From Taxillus chinensis (taxonomy: Eukaryota > Streptophyta > Magnoliopsida > Santalales > Loranthaceae), in assembly GCA_023512835.1 (NCBI GenBank), contig CM042086.1, positions 13,404,309-13,468,308 on the forward strand: 64,000 bases of DNA, written 5' to 3'. A program made the position numbers and the translations under genes. Shown here in pieces: positions 1-13,400 of the stretch. Each line of letters opens with the position of its first letter. Position 1 is the stretch's first letter. Below the pieces are notes generated by a model that made no database searches, was not told the origin of the DNA, and saw nothing but the letters and a program-made list of their open reading frames with translations.

Positions 1-373
1 ATGCTAGGTATCTCTGGTTGACGGATTTGGGTTTTGGATATGGGGATTTAGGAAAGAGACCATGGGTCCAACTGTGGATATGGTAAAGTCATGGACACAA
101 GGCAAAGAAAGCTATGAGCTCAGGGGGAATGTGGTGAGAAACCCATGGGATTAGTATTTTGGTCTCGGTTAACATTGTTAAGAACTCTTGCTTCTAAATT
201 GTTGTTGGGTCTGGGAGTTTTTGCTGCCTATGCCTTCACAAATATGATGCGCTTGTGACATATGTTACTGTGTTTATATATGCCATGGATGTGATGCTAT
301 ACATATGTTACTGTAACGTAAGATCTTTTTACTGGTACATGGTGTGATGTTTTTGTTTGGGTTTTATGTTCAG
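1..373 (+). other. 3' part of an STT3 intron
   Basis: No reading frame resembling STT3 is seen before the acceptor at 372-373. The stretch is T-rich and ends in a typical plant 3' splice site, so it is read as the tail of the intron preceding the first visible exon. Confidence 0.6.
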
Positions 374-3300
374 GTTCCGTCCTATATATCCAGGTCTGTT
401 GCTGGAAGCTATGACAATGAAGCTGTTGCCATATTTGCTTTGATCTTCACATTTTATCTTTATATAAAGGTTAGATTTTATTCAAAGTCAGTTCACTAAA
501 TCATGTGAACCATTTTTTTGGTGGATTATATAACCGAGATGATTTCATTTAGTGTAATCTGTAAATAGTCAGTTTCTGACCTTGTTATTCATTGTTTGCA
601 GACCTTGAATACTGGGTCCCTATTCTTTGCTTCTTTAAATGCCATAGCATACTTTTACATGGTAGGGTTTGTACTAAAAGTGTTACTTTGTTTGTTTTAC
701 CATTTTTACGTGCCTGCTAACTTCTTGGTATATTTTTTTCTTTTCCCAGGTTTGCTCGTGGGGAGGATACACATTTATTATTAACCTTATTCCAATGCAT
801 GTGCTTCTGTGCATTGTGACCGGTCGCTATTCTTCTCGTCTCTATATTGCATACAGTCCGCTTGTAAGTATGCAGGGTATTATTGCAGTACGGACAAAAC
901 TAATACAATACATTAGGTAAACATATTAGAATGGGGATTGAAAATTGTTTGTTACTTTTGGAAATGAGGAATGCAAAGATTGAAATCATTAGGCTTTTCT
1001 ATGACCTTGAATTTTCTTGGGTGGAGCTTGTAGAAGTTTTGTTGGAATTAAATGCACAGACATGCATTACAAAAAAAAATCAGGGGGAATGATTGGATAT
1101 CCAGGTTTATTTGGGATTATATTATTTGTGTATGTTAGACTTTAGCATCTACTGGCCATAAAATTTTCAAAAGCAATTGCGTTTCTGATTTTGAACTTTT
1201 ATATTAAAATATATAGACCTTACGGCTGATTTTTGTATGCAGGTTGTGTTGGGAACTCTGTTAGCTTCTTTGGTGCCTGTTGTAGGCTTTAATGCAGTTA
1301 TGACATCTGAACATTTTGCTTCGTTCTTGGTGAGCATATCCAACATTGATTGCTTTTGCCAATTTTCTTCATGTAATGATTTTTGTTTCATGCACTTGTT
1401 AAATGCATGAATTATCCTTAAAGGATCCCTAACAATTGGTGCTCTTCTTATTAAATTTACTTGCGTTGCAAGGCTATCAAGAATAATAATAATTATTTTT
1501 TTATTATTTTTATCCATTAAATTCATTCTACAGTAACCACGAGCGATATTGTTTTTATCCATGGAATTCATTACATGGTAATCAGGAGTGATGGTTAGTT
1601 CCTTTATTAAAAGAAATGAAGAAATGAGTCATGGAACTTGTTTGGGTAATATTTTGACAACAAAAGTGTTGTAGACTCAAAATTAGGGGGTGTTTGGTAA
1701 GATTATATTATTTTTAAAAACAGGATTGTTTTTTTAAAAAAGTGAGTCCGATAAATTTAAAAGTATTTATTAGTGGTGAAAATTTATCTAAACTCATAAT
1801 TTTTAAAAACAATCGTATTTTGAAAAATAAAACAGAATTATTATTGTTGCTCACCATTATACATGTGCATAAATAAATTAATATATATTCTCTTTCTTAC
1901 ATGTGGTTAATATCCTATGTGCAGGTTTTCATTATTATCCATGTTGTGGCGCTTGTTTATTATGTCAAAGGGCTTCTCACACCAAAGATGTTTAAAGTAG
2001 CTGTTACACTTGTTGTATCTGTTGGCTTGTAAGCTTCCCGCTGCTTGGTATTGCGATGTTTAACACATAGTGACCTGATAATAAAATCTGTATTCAATAA
2101 CTTAAAAATAATTTTGGGTGAGTTTGGCCCTGGGTGGGTAGTGAGAATGTCAGGTCAAATCAACAAATTCTGTTTGGTAATAGTATTAGTATTTAACATT
2201 TGGCTGGCACCTAAAGCCCCTTCACCATTTTTATGAATTATGCACTATGAATGATTGTTAGTCAGTTAGCTTACTTACCATAATTAATATTTTTCATTCT
2301 GCAGGGTGGTTTGTTGTGCTGTGGTCTCAGTACTTGCAGCATTGGTAGCTTCTAGCCCCACAAAGGGATGGAGTGGACGAAGTTTAAGTCTTCTTGATCC
2401 GTAAGCACCTATTTCTTAATTAATTCCCCTAATCACGTTTGTTCATGTGATCTTCTTGTTTTAGTGTTCTTTTATTGATAGGGTCCAGAAAAATCATAAA
2501 GCTGTGACGCATTAGTCTACTTGTTGCAGCTACCGGAGATATAAGTCGACAACCTTGTTTATTGGTCAAATTGTCAAGTTCTTATATCTAGATTCTAGCC
2601 CTAGGCGGCTAGGCTACAATTTGTGAGAGCTATGTCAACTTAGTTTTCTGTGCCCAGATCTGTGTTGGCTGATCTAAGATTCCAGGCCAATAATGTTTCC
2701 ACCTTATATGATGAGAGCTGGGGGCTAATCTGCATGTAAATGCAAGCTGTTTTTATCCTGTCTAAGCCATTGTCCCCTTTAAATTGGTTTTGATAATTTT
2801 TTGCATTTTAAGTAGACAGTTTTGAAGCATAGCTTTCACAAAATTGTAGTTGATTGTTGTAGTTTCAATTTCAAAGCATAAGGTTGGATCATAGTATGGT
2901 GTAGGAGTTAACAAATGAATGAGGAAAGGCTTGAAATATTTTATGGATCACATTGCATTTGGTGTAGTATTGAATACTCAAGTTTGTTTGGAAGGATATA
3001 GATGGAGCAAGGGCTTGAGCTTTCATTTATTAGATGCTTGATATATAAGTGTTTGATTGATTGATTCAATTCCACAGCCCACAGCTGGGAGCTGGAGGCT
3101 GTTTCTGAATCCTTCAAATGGATATATAGTTTGATGATTAATAAACACTCGAATGATGGGTTGTAGTGGATTTTATTTAACAGGTGATACATTAGAGTCG
3201 GAGTTCTATTATCAATTTTTGTTCAGTTTTGCAAGGGGATTGGGAAGTAGCCCCTGCTTTCTCTTTTGGATGCAAAACCTCCGTTCTTTGACCATTCTTT

Positions 3301-6300
3301 CATCTGTTGGCTTGTTTGGAAAGAAACTTAAAACTGCGTGAGTCCATTGCAATGAAAATAAAAATTTTGTGGTGGTTCCAAACTTACCTTCTCATGTCAA
3401 TATCCATTGTAATGGGTTTATACAGGGTTTAGTTTCACAGGAGTTCTTAATTTGTATCTGACTTGTATTTACTCTACCAAGCAAAAAACTGTTGCAGGAC
3501 TTATGCTAGCAAGTACATACCAATTATTGCTAGTGTAAGTGAACATCAACCGCCCACATGGCCTTCGTACTTTATGGACATAAATGTTTTGGCGTTCTTG
3601 GTTCCCGCTGGTATTACAGTAAGTTTTTAAATTTCAGCCCAATGTACTAATTTTTTTCTTGTTCATATTAATTCCAACTTATGTTTGTTTACTGTATCTT
3701 TTTTCTTGTTCCTAAGTTGTGGCCCCACTTTTCATCCACTTCTAATTATTTTCTGCTCGTGCATGAGTGGAATTGTGTATTGTTTCATTCACCTTTATGG
3801 TTTTTAACTTTGAGCAGGCATGCTTTCTTCCATTATCCGATGCGAGTTCATTTGTGATCCTTTATATAGTCATGTCAGTGTACTTTTCTGGAGTTATGGT
3901 AAGAATTTCTGACAGTGCCAATTTGCTTTGTACCCCTTTTCATTCGGATCATAACCTTCAAGTTACTCGTGAATTATATCTCAGGTGCGTCTCATGCTTG
4001 TGCTTGCTCCAGCAGCATGTATTTTGTCTGGAATTGCCCTTTCTGAAGCCTTTGATGTTTTTGCGCGATCAATCAAATTTCAGTTGCCTGGAGTCTTAAA
4101 CAATCAAGAGATCAATGTAGGCACATTTAAATTATTAATTTATATAGCAATTCAACAATGTCAAGTATCAACCATTTGGTGGCCAATTTGTCTTCTAGAA
4201 TAAAATATCTATTTTTGTATTCACAATTAAGACAGGGGAGACTCAATCTGGAGCTGCAGTAACAACACAGAATGATGTTGGAAAGACAAATAAAAATGAA
4301 GACATATCAAAGGATAAGGCATCAAAAAAGAACAGGAAGAAGGAAAAGGAGGATGCAGAAAAACCTTCCCTAAAGTCCAAGATTGAGAAGAGACTTTTAG
4401 TTTTACCCTTGGGTACATCTGCAATTGCTATTTTCTTGCTTTTGTTACTGGGAGCCTTCTATGTGGTAAATAAATTTCTTCCTTAAAACTATCTTTCTGA
4501 CATAATTTATATCTTCGCTGTGCCTTTCAAATTTAAATCTCTCCCTGTGAGCGAATTGTGTTCCTTTGTTAATCTAGTGAACTTCGTGGACTATCAGCTC
4601 TGCGGAAAATATTGTGTTTTCATTTATTATGTCTACATTATATTTGATAATTTTGATTCATCTATGATATATCTATGATGCCATGGGGCTACCTCACAAT
4701 AATTTCCTATAGAAAGCGTAGCCATGCGGTTAGAGATTTTCTATGATTTTAATATAAAAGATAAATTAATTTTCATAAATTAATTATTGAAAATTCAAAG
4801 AGGAAACATGATGCAGTAATAGTATGCCTCAGCATGCCCAATAATATTACAAGGTCTTAGCATGTGATATGCATACAACACATTCTTAACACGTTGCATT
4901 CTCCATTCCTAGGTCATGCTTTATCCATGTAAATGTTTATTTTATTTCTGAGATAGTAACGCCTACAATATCCAACACTTTTACTATCAAATGAAATACA
5001 ACTATTATGTTTGTCTCTTAATCATGATTTTGTGGAGGAGAGACATCCTTTTCTTGCCTCTTTGTTATTCCATACAAAAGTTGTATTATGTCTCATAGAT
5101 AATGTAGTTTCTAAAACAAAATTTTCCCTTGAAGGTTCATTGTGTTTGGGCAGCAGCAGAAGCATATTCAGCCCCTTCTATTGTTCTAACATCTAGGTCA
5201 CATGATGGTCTGCATGTTTTTGATGATTTTAGAGAAGCTTATGCATGGTTAAGCCATAATACTGAAGTGAACGATAAAGTGAGTTTTCCTTTTTGATCTT
5301 TCCTTATTACTCTTATACTCTACTTATAGATTTGCATTATTCCCCACTTGTTTTTCTACGAAGTCCATATGCTTTTAATGCTCGAGGTTTGCATACTGTG
5401 TGGCATTGTCTCTGAAATTTGAATGGTTTGTAGAACTGGAGTCTTGGAAGTTTTTATGTATTTTTTTAATATTGTTTTTTTAAAGGTTTGTTCATCTTCG
5501 CACCAAGAAACTGCTTTACATTCAAAAAGACTCAATAAAATTTAACCTAAGTGTATGACTTGAAATTGAAGGTTCTGTGTGGCATTGACTCTGAAATTTT
5601 AATGGTTTGTAGAACTGGAGTCTTGGAAATATTTAGGTTTTTTCAACTTCGCAACAAGAAGGTTCTTTACATTCAAAAAGACTCAATAAAATTTAACCTA
5701 ATTTTATGGCTTGAAGTTGAAAGTTCTGTTGATATGATTCATGCATCTATACACCTCCTTTACTGTTATAATTATCAGATATCACGGCTTATAATAAAGG
5801 ATATTGAATTTTATGAACTTGATTACAGGTTGCATCTTGGTGGGACTATGGTTACCAAACAACTGCAATGGCTAATCGCACTGTCATTGTTGACAATAAT
5901 ACCTGGAATAATACGCATATCGCAACTGTTGGTACTGCCATGTCTTCTCCAGAAAAGGCAGCTTGGGAGATTTTTAATTCCTTGGATGTAAAATATGTTC
6001 TTGTTGTTTTTGGAGGTCAGGCTATCATATGCTTAGATAACTGTTTTTTAAATTTTTAATGAAGGGGCAATTATAGGACACTGCTCTTTAAAAATTTGGT
6101 ATTCTTCAGGTCTTGTTGGTTACCCCAGTGATGATATTAATAAATTCCTGTGGATGGTCCGTATTGGAGGGGGGGTGTTTCCTCACATCAAGGAACCTGA
6201 TTACCTGGTAGGTTATTAATTTAAATTTAAGATTGTTTTTGCTGTCATTCTATCATACGGTATTGTTATACAAGTAATTAATTTTTTTAAATATATGTGC

Positions 6301-6670
6301 AGCATCTAGAATCCATTGTATTGATTGCCTTATACTTTCACTTGGACATGAATTAGTATTGGGATTGAAAAGAAAGCCGAAGAGGGGAGAGAGAGAAGGA
6401 TTGCAGTAGAGTATTGTGTTTCTCCCATTTTAGGTTACACAATTTATTAATATTTTTTTATTACACAAGGAGCTGGTCCCTAAAATGTCAAATATGTGGG
6501 GCAATCGGGATCTGGCTCCCTTTCCAATAGCATTCACTTGCTACTGAAAGAGCAGTTGCCTGCTCTGATTTCCTATTATCTAAAAGGGGGATATAAGTGA
6601 AAATCTAATAATGATTCTGAGTGCACAAGAAGTTTGTTTGCTGTTCGTTTTCTTGTGGTGGCTTCATCTC

Positions 6671-6725
<55 letters not shown>

Positions 6726-9173
6726 TTTTCTTCCCCCGTCGAGTCATGCAGAATTTAAGCACAATAGATCAATGTGTTGTAATGCGAACAGAACTTTCTT
6801 GTGGTCCATTTTAGTGTTCTTTGTCTTTTGTTGCCTTCATCTCTGCATTTATATCTATATACAATAGAAGAGGTTTTTCCCCCTTCAAATCATACGGAAT
6901 TCAAAAACAATAGTAAAATGTATTGTAATGCATACAGAACTTTTTTTAGTCTGTTTTAATGTTCTTTTTCTTATGTTGGCATCTCTGCATATTTTTCATT
7001 AAAAAGGGCTTTTCCCCTTTAAATCACACGGAATTTAAACACAATAGTTCAATATATTTTAATGCATACAAATGGAATTAAAGGCAGGTGTTAGTTATAT
7101 TGAGCACTATTGTTGATCATATCACTAATTACTTGAATTTATGTGAGATTTTTTTTATTTCCTAATAAGTATTTGTTATATGATAATTTTTATCTAGATT
7201 GTATATTGTTTTGTGCATGCAAGCGAGATGGTCAATATCGTATCGATTCTGAAGCCACTCCAACCATGCTAAATTGTCTCATGTACAAGCTCTCATATTA
7301 CAGGTTTGCATTTTTTGGCTTGGCGGATTATTATTTTTCTGTTTTGCCTGTTTTTATTGTTTCATATTGTCTATTTATTTTAGATTTGTGGAGACGGATG
7401 GCAAAGGCTACGATAGAGTAAGGCAGACTGAAATTGGGAAGAAATATTTTAAGCTTACTCATTTTGAGGAGGTGAGTAATCTGATGTTATGATTTTACTG
7501 GCATTTCTAGGTCTCTCTCACATGAGAGTTACAACATCTGTTAATCAAGTGGTAATTGCTTAGGCCATCCTAATTTTGACAAATTTTGCACTGTACAAAT
7601 GCCGGCACAAATGGGGGCACATCCCAGAAATGCACCTAACCAATTATGTAAATAGTCATGGTCTGTCTGAATTAGCTGCCGTTGTTTGGGGTTTTCTTTG
7701 ACGGATGAAAAGAGTAAAAAATTGATATGTAAAAAAAACATGAAAAATTTTAAAATGGGGAAAATTGAAGTCAATAAGATATTGTAATATAATTACAGTT
7801 TTAAAAAACTGAGGTCAATCACAAATGCAGCTGTCAGTGGTGATTTGAATAAAGCCTTAGTTCGAACATCCTCTCAAACTAAGTTTTGATAAACAAAACT
7901 TACTTTTGATAGTTTTGATATTTGCATAGTTTTTTAAACTGAGGTCAATCATAAGCACAGTTTTCAGCAGCCTTCTAAATAAAGCCTTAGCTCGGTAATC
8001 CTTTAACCTATGTTCTGAGGCTCAAGTATAGTTTTGCAAATGCAGGGGAGCATTTACAAAACCATGGTTTTGGCTTGTTATCAAAAAATCCATTATTATT
8101 GTTAATAGTTGATAGTCATTTTTTTATTTGTTAAATTCAATTATTTTTTTTAAAAATACAACTATTGTTAGTAATTTTAGTAGCTAATTATATTTATTTA
8201 ACGTTATTTTAAAATATATTTTCATTATTATTAGAAATGAATTATATTTATATAACATTATTTTTGTGATCTTTTTTTTTTATATTAAACTCAGTTTTCA
8301 GAGACTTTTCTATATTTATTATGGATATCAAACATACGTGTTAAGCAAAACATACTTTTGAGGCTGACCTTAAAAATTATAAAATCTGGTTTTGCCCGGT
8401 TTTGGCCTAGATACCAGATTTATTCTTGGTTGGAGTAGAGAAAATGTTCTTTTGAAGCATATTTTCTATTTGTGTAAAAAGCTCTAGTTTGAGTTTTTTT
8501 TTTTTTTTTGATATCACAGATAACAAGCACTACTTAACCAAAAATACGCTTTTACCTATAATAGCTCTTTATACTTAAATATATTCCATGTTTTTGGCCT
8601 GGTCTGCGCTGTCCAGTTTGGCAAGTTCATAGTTCTGGAATTTATTTCAAAATAACTTCCAATGTGCACTTTATCAAAAGCTCCCAAGCAGTCCCTTGTA
8701 CATTTTCTGGTTTGCAATTGCATCAATAGGTTTTAAGTAAATATACTGAATTGTAGTTTTATCATTGGAACATATTACATAGCTTTCCTCCCTAAATCGC
8801 ACCCTGCCACCACATCACTGAAGCTGGACACGGTGAATATGTGAATGCTGATTTGTATTGCTCCCCTCTTGAAAGCACTATGCTTGGTCTTATTAACAAT
8901 TTGGCTCATGTAACCTGTTTAGGTATTCACCACTCACCATTGGATGGTTCGGATCTTCAAACTAAAACCTCAAAGGAACAGGATGCGTGGAAGGATAAAG
9001 AAATCAAAATCGGTGAGTATGCTACAAGTTCATCCATTCTACTTTGTAGGTCGCACATATTTTTATTATTATTGTTACCTTATTTTATTGTACATTTTAT
9101 ATTGTCTCAGAAATCAAAGTCAGCGAATGGTTCAAGAAGCAATGGAAGAATGAGGAAGAACCCCTGGAACTAG
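374..9173 (+). CDS. STT3A: STT3 oligosaccharyltransferase catalytic subunit, STT3A-type (5' end missing)
   Basis: Catalytic subunit of the ER-membrane oligosaccharyltransferase, which moves the lipid-linked glycan onto Asn in N-X-S/T sequons. Seventeen exons join in frame: 374-469, 602-661, 750-863, 1243-1329, 1925-2028, 2305-2400, 3498-3618, 3818-3898, 3985-4116, 4232-4465, 5135-5278, 5829-6015, 6110-6207, 7224-7303, 7384-7471, 8923-9012 and 9111-9173 (TAG), giving 624 residues. Seen: [13 protein letters not shown] at the first exon, the SVSEHQPP loop at 3535, several hydrophobic membrane exons, a Lys/Glu-rich insert in exon 4232-4465, and the catalytic WWDYG motif at 5838-5852 followed by [11 protein letters not shown]. 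About 155 N-terminal residues with the metal-binding acidic motifs must lie upstream. The resulting total near 780, with the charged insert, fits my memory of Arabidopsis STT3A (779 aa) better than STT3B (735 aa); the paralogue assignment is inference. The introns carry several tandem repeats listed separately. Confidence 0.93.
1686..1855. mobile_element. possible hAT-type MITE in an STT3 intron
   Basis: The left edge reads GGGGGTGTTTGGTAAGATTA and the reverse complement of the right edge reads GGTGAGCAACAATAATAATT. After these edges both sides run into related A/T-rich sequence. Many plant hAT-derived MITEs start with a GGGTGTTTGGT-like terminus. The inverted repeat is imperfect and no target-site duplication was found, so this is tentative. 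Confidence 0.3.
5401..5731. repeat. two-copy tandem duplication, period about 179 bp
   Basis: Unit 1 (5401-5579) and unit 2 (5580-5731) share long near-identical blocks, for example TGGTTTGTAGAACTGGAGTC and AGACTCAATAAAATTTAACC. Unit 2 lacks roughly 27 bp of T-rich sequence after the first block. The repeat lies in the STT3 intron 5279-5828 and does not touch splice sites. Confidence 0.88.
6643..7078. repeat. three-copy degenerate tandem repeat with embedded (TA)n
   Basis: Three head-to-tail units begin at 6643, 6815 and 6961 with GTTCGTTTTCTTG, GTTCTTTGTCTTTTG and GTTCTTTTTCTTATG. Each continues with CATCTCTGCAT, a TTTTCCCC-type block, a GAATTnAAnCACAATAG-like block and TGTAATGC/TTAATGC. 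Copy 1 is longest because a (TA)n microsatellite (6674-6724) fills the position after CATCTCTGCAT; copies 2 and 3 have only short AT runs there. The array lies in the STT3 intron 6208-7223. Confidence 0.82.
7796..8010. repeat. imperfect direct repeat, period about 130 bp
   Basis: Unit 1 (7796-7880) and unit 2 (7927-8010) share ACTGAGGTCAATCA, a CAG-rich block, and AATAAAGCCTTAG followed by (T/C)TCG and ATCCT. It lies in the large STT3 intron 7472-8922. The rest of that intron is A/T-rich with no coding signal seen. Confidence 0.75.
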
Positions 9174-10491
9174 GGAATAGAGATACAATTGTAGTAGTCA
9201 TAACTTTCTAGGCAGTAGTTACTCTTTAGTGTATGTTGCAATTGCGCTTTCCCTATCTCCTTAGTGTTTGTTACAATGATGGGAAAAGAACAAATGTTAA
9301 TCAATTTTGGATTAGGATGCGAGTGACACTGCTATGAGGATATTTATATTCCCAATGAAAAACCGGGTTTCCAAGCAGATACCAGTTTACTCCTAAACAG
9401 CACTTCCTTGCATTACGTCTTCTTGAGTTGCAGTTGCACTGTAGCACCCATTCTGCGATTTAAATCGCCGGGTCTCTTTTTTTTCTTCAAAATTATCCTC
9501 TAAAATCATATACCATTATCTACTGACACACCATGTATTATGTGTATATATGCGGCGCACAGAGAGGTGATGAAAACTGCTTTTAAGATAATTGAGAGAA
9601 TTTATTTAAGATAAATAATTAATTTTAACTTTTTTTTAAGATTAGAAAATGAAAAAAAAAAAAACAAAACAAAACAAGTAGGTGGAAGTCTATTGTTACC
9701 AATCCGAATACATTCATTACCTAATTCTTAGGCATCAGTTACCATTAGCTATATATTGGAAAGCTCTAGAATGGTTGTAGTAACTTACATTTTTTTCCTA
9801 CTATAATTTTTCAGAAGGAAATTAAGTAATTTCATGGGATCAAAATTTGTTCAATCATTCATTAACATTCATTCTCATGGCATTCAAATTTATTTTCCAG
9901 ATGGGGAGAATCACTCGAAAAAGTGAATTTGGGAATAGCTGTGACAAGAAATACATGAAGAAGGCTTAGTACTTTGACAAAATGCCACAACAGGCTAACT
10001 TAATAAGGTGATGACAAAACCAGGCGGTAAAAGTGCCAAGCAACTACACGATCGGTACATTTCAAGCTGCACTAAAAATCTTCAAAAAAACATACAGTTC
10101 CCCACCCCTATATATTTATTTGACAATCATTTACATGAAGGGGTCATAACTCATAATGAATGGGGTACGAGCCCAAGAGAAAAATAAATTTATTTACCTG
10201 AATGCCAAAGGACCATCAGTAGCTTCCAATCAAAACAGGATCTTTCCCGGTGACTTTTTTTTTTTTTTTTTTTTGCTCAAGCCGTTATTAATAATCCTTT
10301 GAAAAAAGACAAGGTGAGATCACTGTTCCACTGAAGTCTATACAGTAAGTGAGCGGCAAGCACTTCAAGCCAAAAGAATACAGCAACAAAACTACCATTA
10401 TGAGTCCTCCATGGTATGACTGCTACAGGAATGACATGGAGCACTTGCTATATGATTGCCGTTTCCTTCATTTTATCTACATGACCCAAAT
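9174..10491. other. convergent 3' UTR region between STT3 and the DUF810 gene
   Basis: No ORF of interest is seen. Both genes end here, so the stretch should hold two 3' UTRs. A minus-strand AATAAA (complement of TTTATT near 10188-10194) is a candidate poly(A) signal for the DUF810 gene. A T-run lies at about 10257-10274. Confidence 0.5.
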
Positions 10492-13400
10492 TTACAATTT
10501 TGTTGGTAAGTTGTAGGACTTTTTAAGGAACTTTGAGGCCTTTTCATCATTTCGGTAACACAGAACTCGCAAAAGCGTGTTTGACTCCAATGGGTTCCAC
10601 TGACCTGAAGTCTTAGGTAATGGAAGCCTGGACTTGCTAGAATGGCCACCCCTCTCTGAAGTCGCATTGCGTAATCTCTCGATGAGACTCTCGGTATCAG
10701 TATGGAGAAGGGAAAGGACACCTTTTATGGTTGCTGAATGCTTGCTTATCAAATCTTCTGGTAATCCATCTCCATTGGACCAAAACAGCTCCTTAAGGAA
10801 CTTAAAGTCCTCCTCTATTGCTACAGAATCTTGTTGAGTGAAGGCTCGAGAGGGCCCGCCAGCAAGCAAAACTAGCAATAACCCATCGAAAGAAGCTTTC
10901 ATTATGTCAGTAATAACACGCGTTCGAGCTCTGTCATGAACGGTCAATGATACAATCTCCAAATTTTGCTCAAGCTCTTGAAGGAAAGGTTCAATCCTAG
11001 AATTAGAAACTGCCCCAACATATAAACCATCCCAAAGAACATGGCTTAGATCATGGAAGACGACCTTGTATGCCGTTGTCTCACAGAGTTGCTGAATCCC
11101 TTCCTGACATGCTGCTGAAGAAAGTTCAAACATTTTTCCAGAGTGCCCTGCAATATCATTTATGTGATACCCAGAAGTCTGGAGATGGGTCACTGTTCTC
11201 TTCTCCAGGAGCTCCACCTCCTGTCGCATGTGTTGTAAGGTATTAATACGAACACATAACTGTAGCATTCCAGGCGAGTTATGGATATCTGTAGTCCCAA
11301 TTTGGGATCGCCTCTGCGTTCCATGGGGTTTTTCTTTCTTCTTAAAAGCAGCACTGTACTTTGATCCGCCTCTGCATCTGGTCAAGGCAGGCAAGGCAGG
11401 AACATACACACTTCTATCCCCTTGAGATGAACAAAAAATTTATATGCATATCAGTTACAAACCAAATAAGAAATCCCTTCAGTGTAGTGTGAATACACTT
11501 GTTATCAAAGAATTCCAAAATTTACCACAGCCCGACTTTGCCTTCATTGCATACTGTTGAAGGCATCTATCGAGACCAGTCACCAGTTCTGGAAGCAAGA
11601 GTGGATGCATTGATATAGGCAACAAAAAAAATGCTTCCAAGGTTTCATCTATAGTTCGTAGAACTTCTACGGCAGAGGGAGCAAAATGCCCTTTATTTGC
11701 CTGTGGATTCCATGCCTGTAACAATGGTAAAAAAGACTAGGTCATGGAGAATTATTATGAAAGGTCAGGCTTCATATGAACGTCTAATCACATGATGAGA
11801 AAAAAAGAGAGATAAGCTAGCAAATAACCGAGAGAGAAGAGGAAACAAGTTCCACAACTGAAAGGTACCAGTCAAGTGTAAGAGCGGGACTGCACATGTA
11901 GTAGGTTTCAGGAAAAGCATCCCTAGTTTTCCTGGTTTTTTTCAAAACTCATGTACAATATGCTCAGTACTCTAATATCATACTAAATTTTATTATTGGA
12001 ATCCAAAGAGGAAAAAATATAGCTTCCTCCATTGATATCAAAATATAACAGAAACCTAAATTTTAAAACAATTGAGAAAACATAAACACACAAAAATAAA
12101 TTAAAATTCACATTGTAGTTATTAATAGAATCTAATTTTAGATAACAAATGAAAAGCCACATCATATTTTGATCTTATTCTATGTAAAATTGTAAACGGC
12201 TCCAAATAAATAAGACTTTGTTGTTTTATTAAGAAAATTCTAATTACATGTGTCAATTATCTGGGGTGACTTTGCATTATCCCACTTGATAACAATAGTG
12301 CATTACGGCACTCAGACAAGAAGACAAAACATTGAAAAAAAGTGTGAGCTATGTAAAACATACTTCTTGTTGTAGATTCCTGTGTACCCATTCATTCACT
12401 CTGTCCACTCTTGATTTTACCCATGACTTTACTAAACCAATAATTACAGCTTCCGCCTCATAAGGAGACATCTCCTGGATAATTGTCTTCCCACCATCCT
12501 CACTGTCCACTGAATCTTCAACAGCAATTTGCACAAGCCCTTTCTCCATCCTATCAGCTGCTAGTAAAACATGTACCACATCAGGTGTCAATTCATCTAT
12601 ACCCTGAACATAACGCTTCAACTCAGTTCCATAGCAAGCATGAAGAGTAGCCACGGCAACACTTGTTGCAAAAGGATGCCATCTCCGAAGTACTGGACTA
12701 AAAATTTCTTTCTCGTTAAAAGCCAATTCGCTAACATCTTGTGCAAGAGAGGCAAGGACAGGAAGGAAATTTTGGTGGTCTTTCGATAAGGGCTTCCTCG
12801 AGCTTGCCTAAGCAACATAAGATGGAAGAGAAAAATGTGAGCTGGAAAACATTGGGAGGATATACCACATATTTTTCTTCTCCAAACAAGTAATGTATTC
12901 AGAAAGTCTATCAACTGTGAAGCAGAATTATTTTTTTTATTTTCTAGGCATCGAGCAGGGATAATTATACGTAATTAACAGTTTGGAAGGAAGGAAAAGT
13001 GATAATATGTTTAGATTTTCTGAATTGAAGTAGCCATTTTGGGCCAATGGCCAACGAAAAAAAAATTGTAATCTCTTGCAAAATTAATACTTCATACCAA
13101 AGCAACCAAACACAACTTGGAAAACAAACAAACAAATTCAAAAATCATACATAATCTCAACCAGCTCTTGTCTAGAATAAAAATACTTATGCGAATATTG
13201 ACCTAATCAAAGAACGCTAAAAATAAAAAGTGATTATTCCACTGCCAGCAAGTTCTGAATAATGTTCCCAAGAAATGGATAATTTTAATTGGGGGGAATT
13301 TTAGCATTGGCCATCAGAACCACACATTAATCACAACAATGTAGATTGATGAGAATGGGTAATAATGGGAGTCATAATTCGCTAAAAAAATTAATATCAG

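Noticed and set aside
6611..6867. ORFs with Ile-Tyr repeats
   Set aside because: Translation of a (TA)n microsatellite in an intron.
6643..7078. Regular repeats considered as a CRISPR-like array
   Set aside because: Units are degenerate, of unequal length and without spacers, inside a plant intron.
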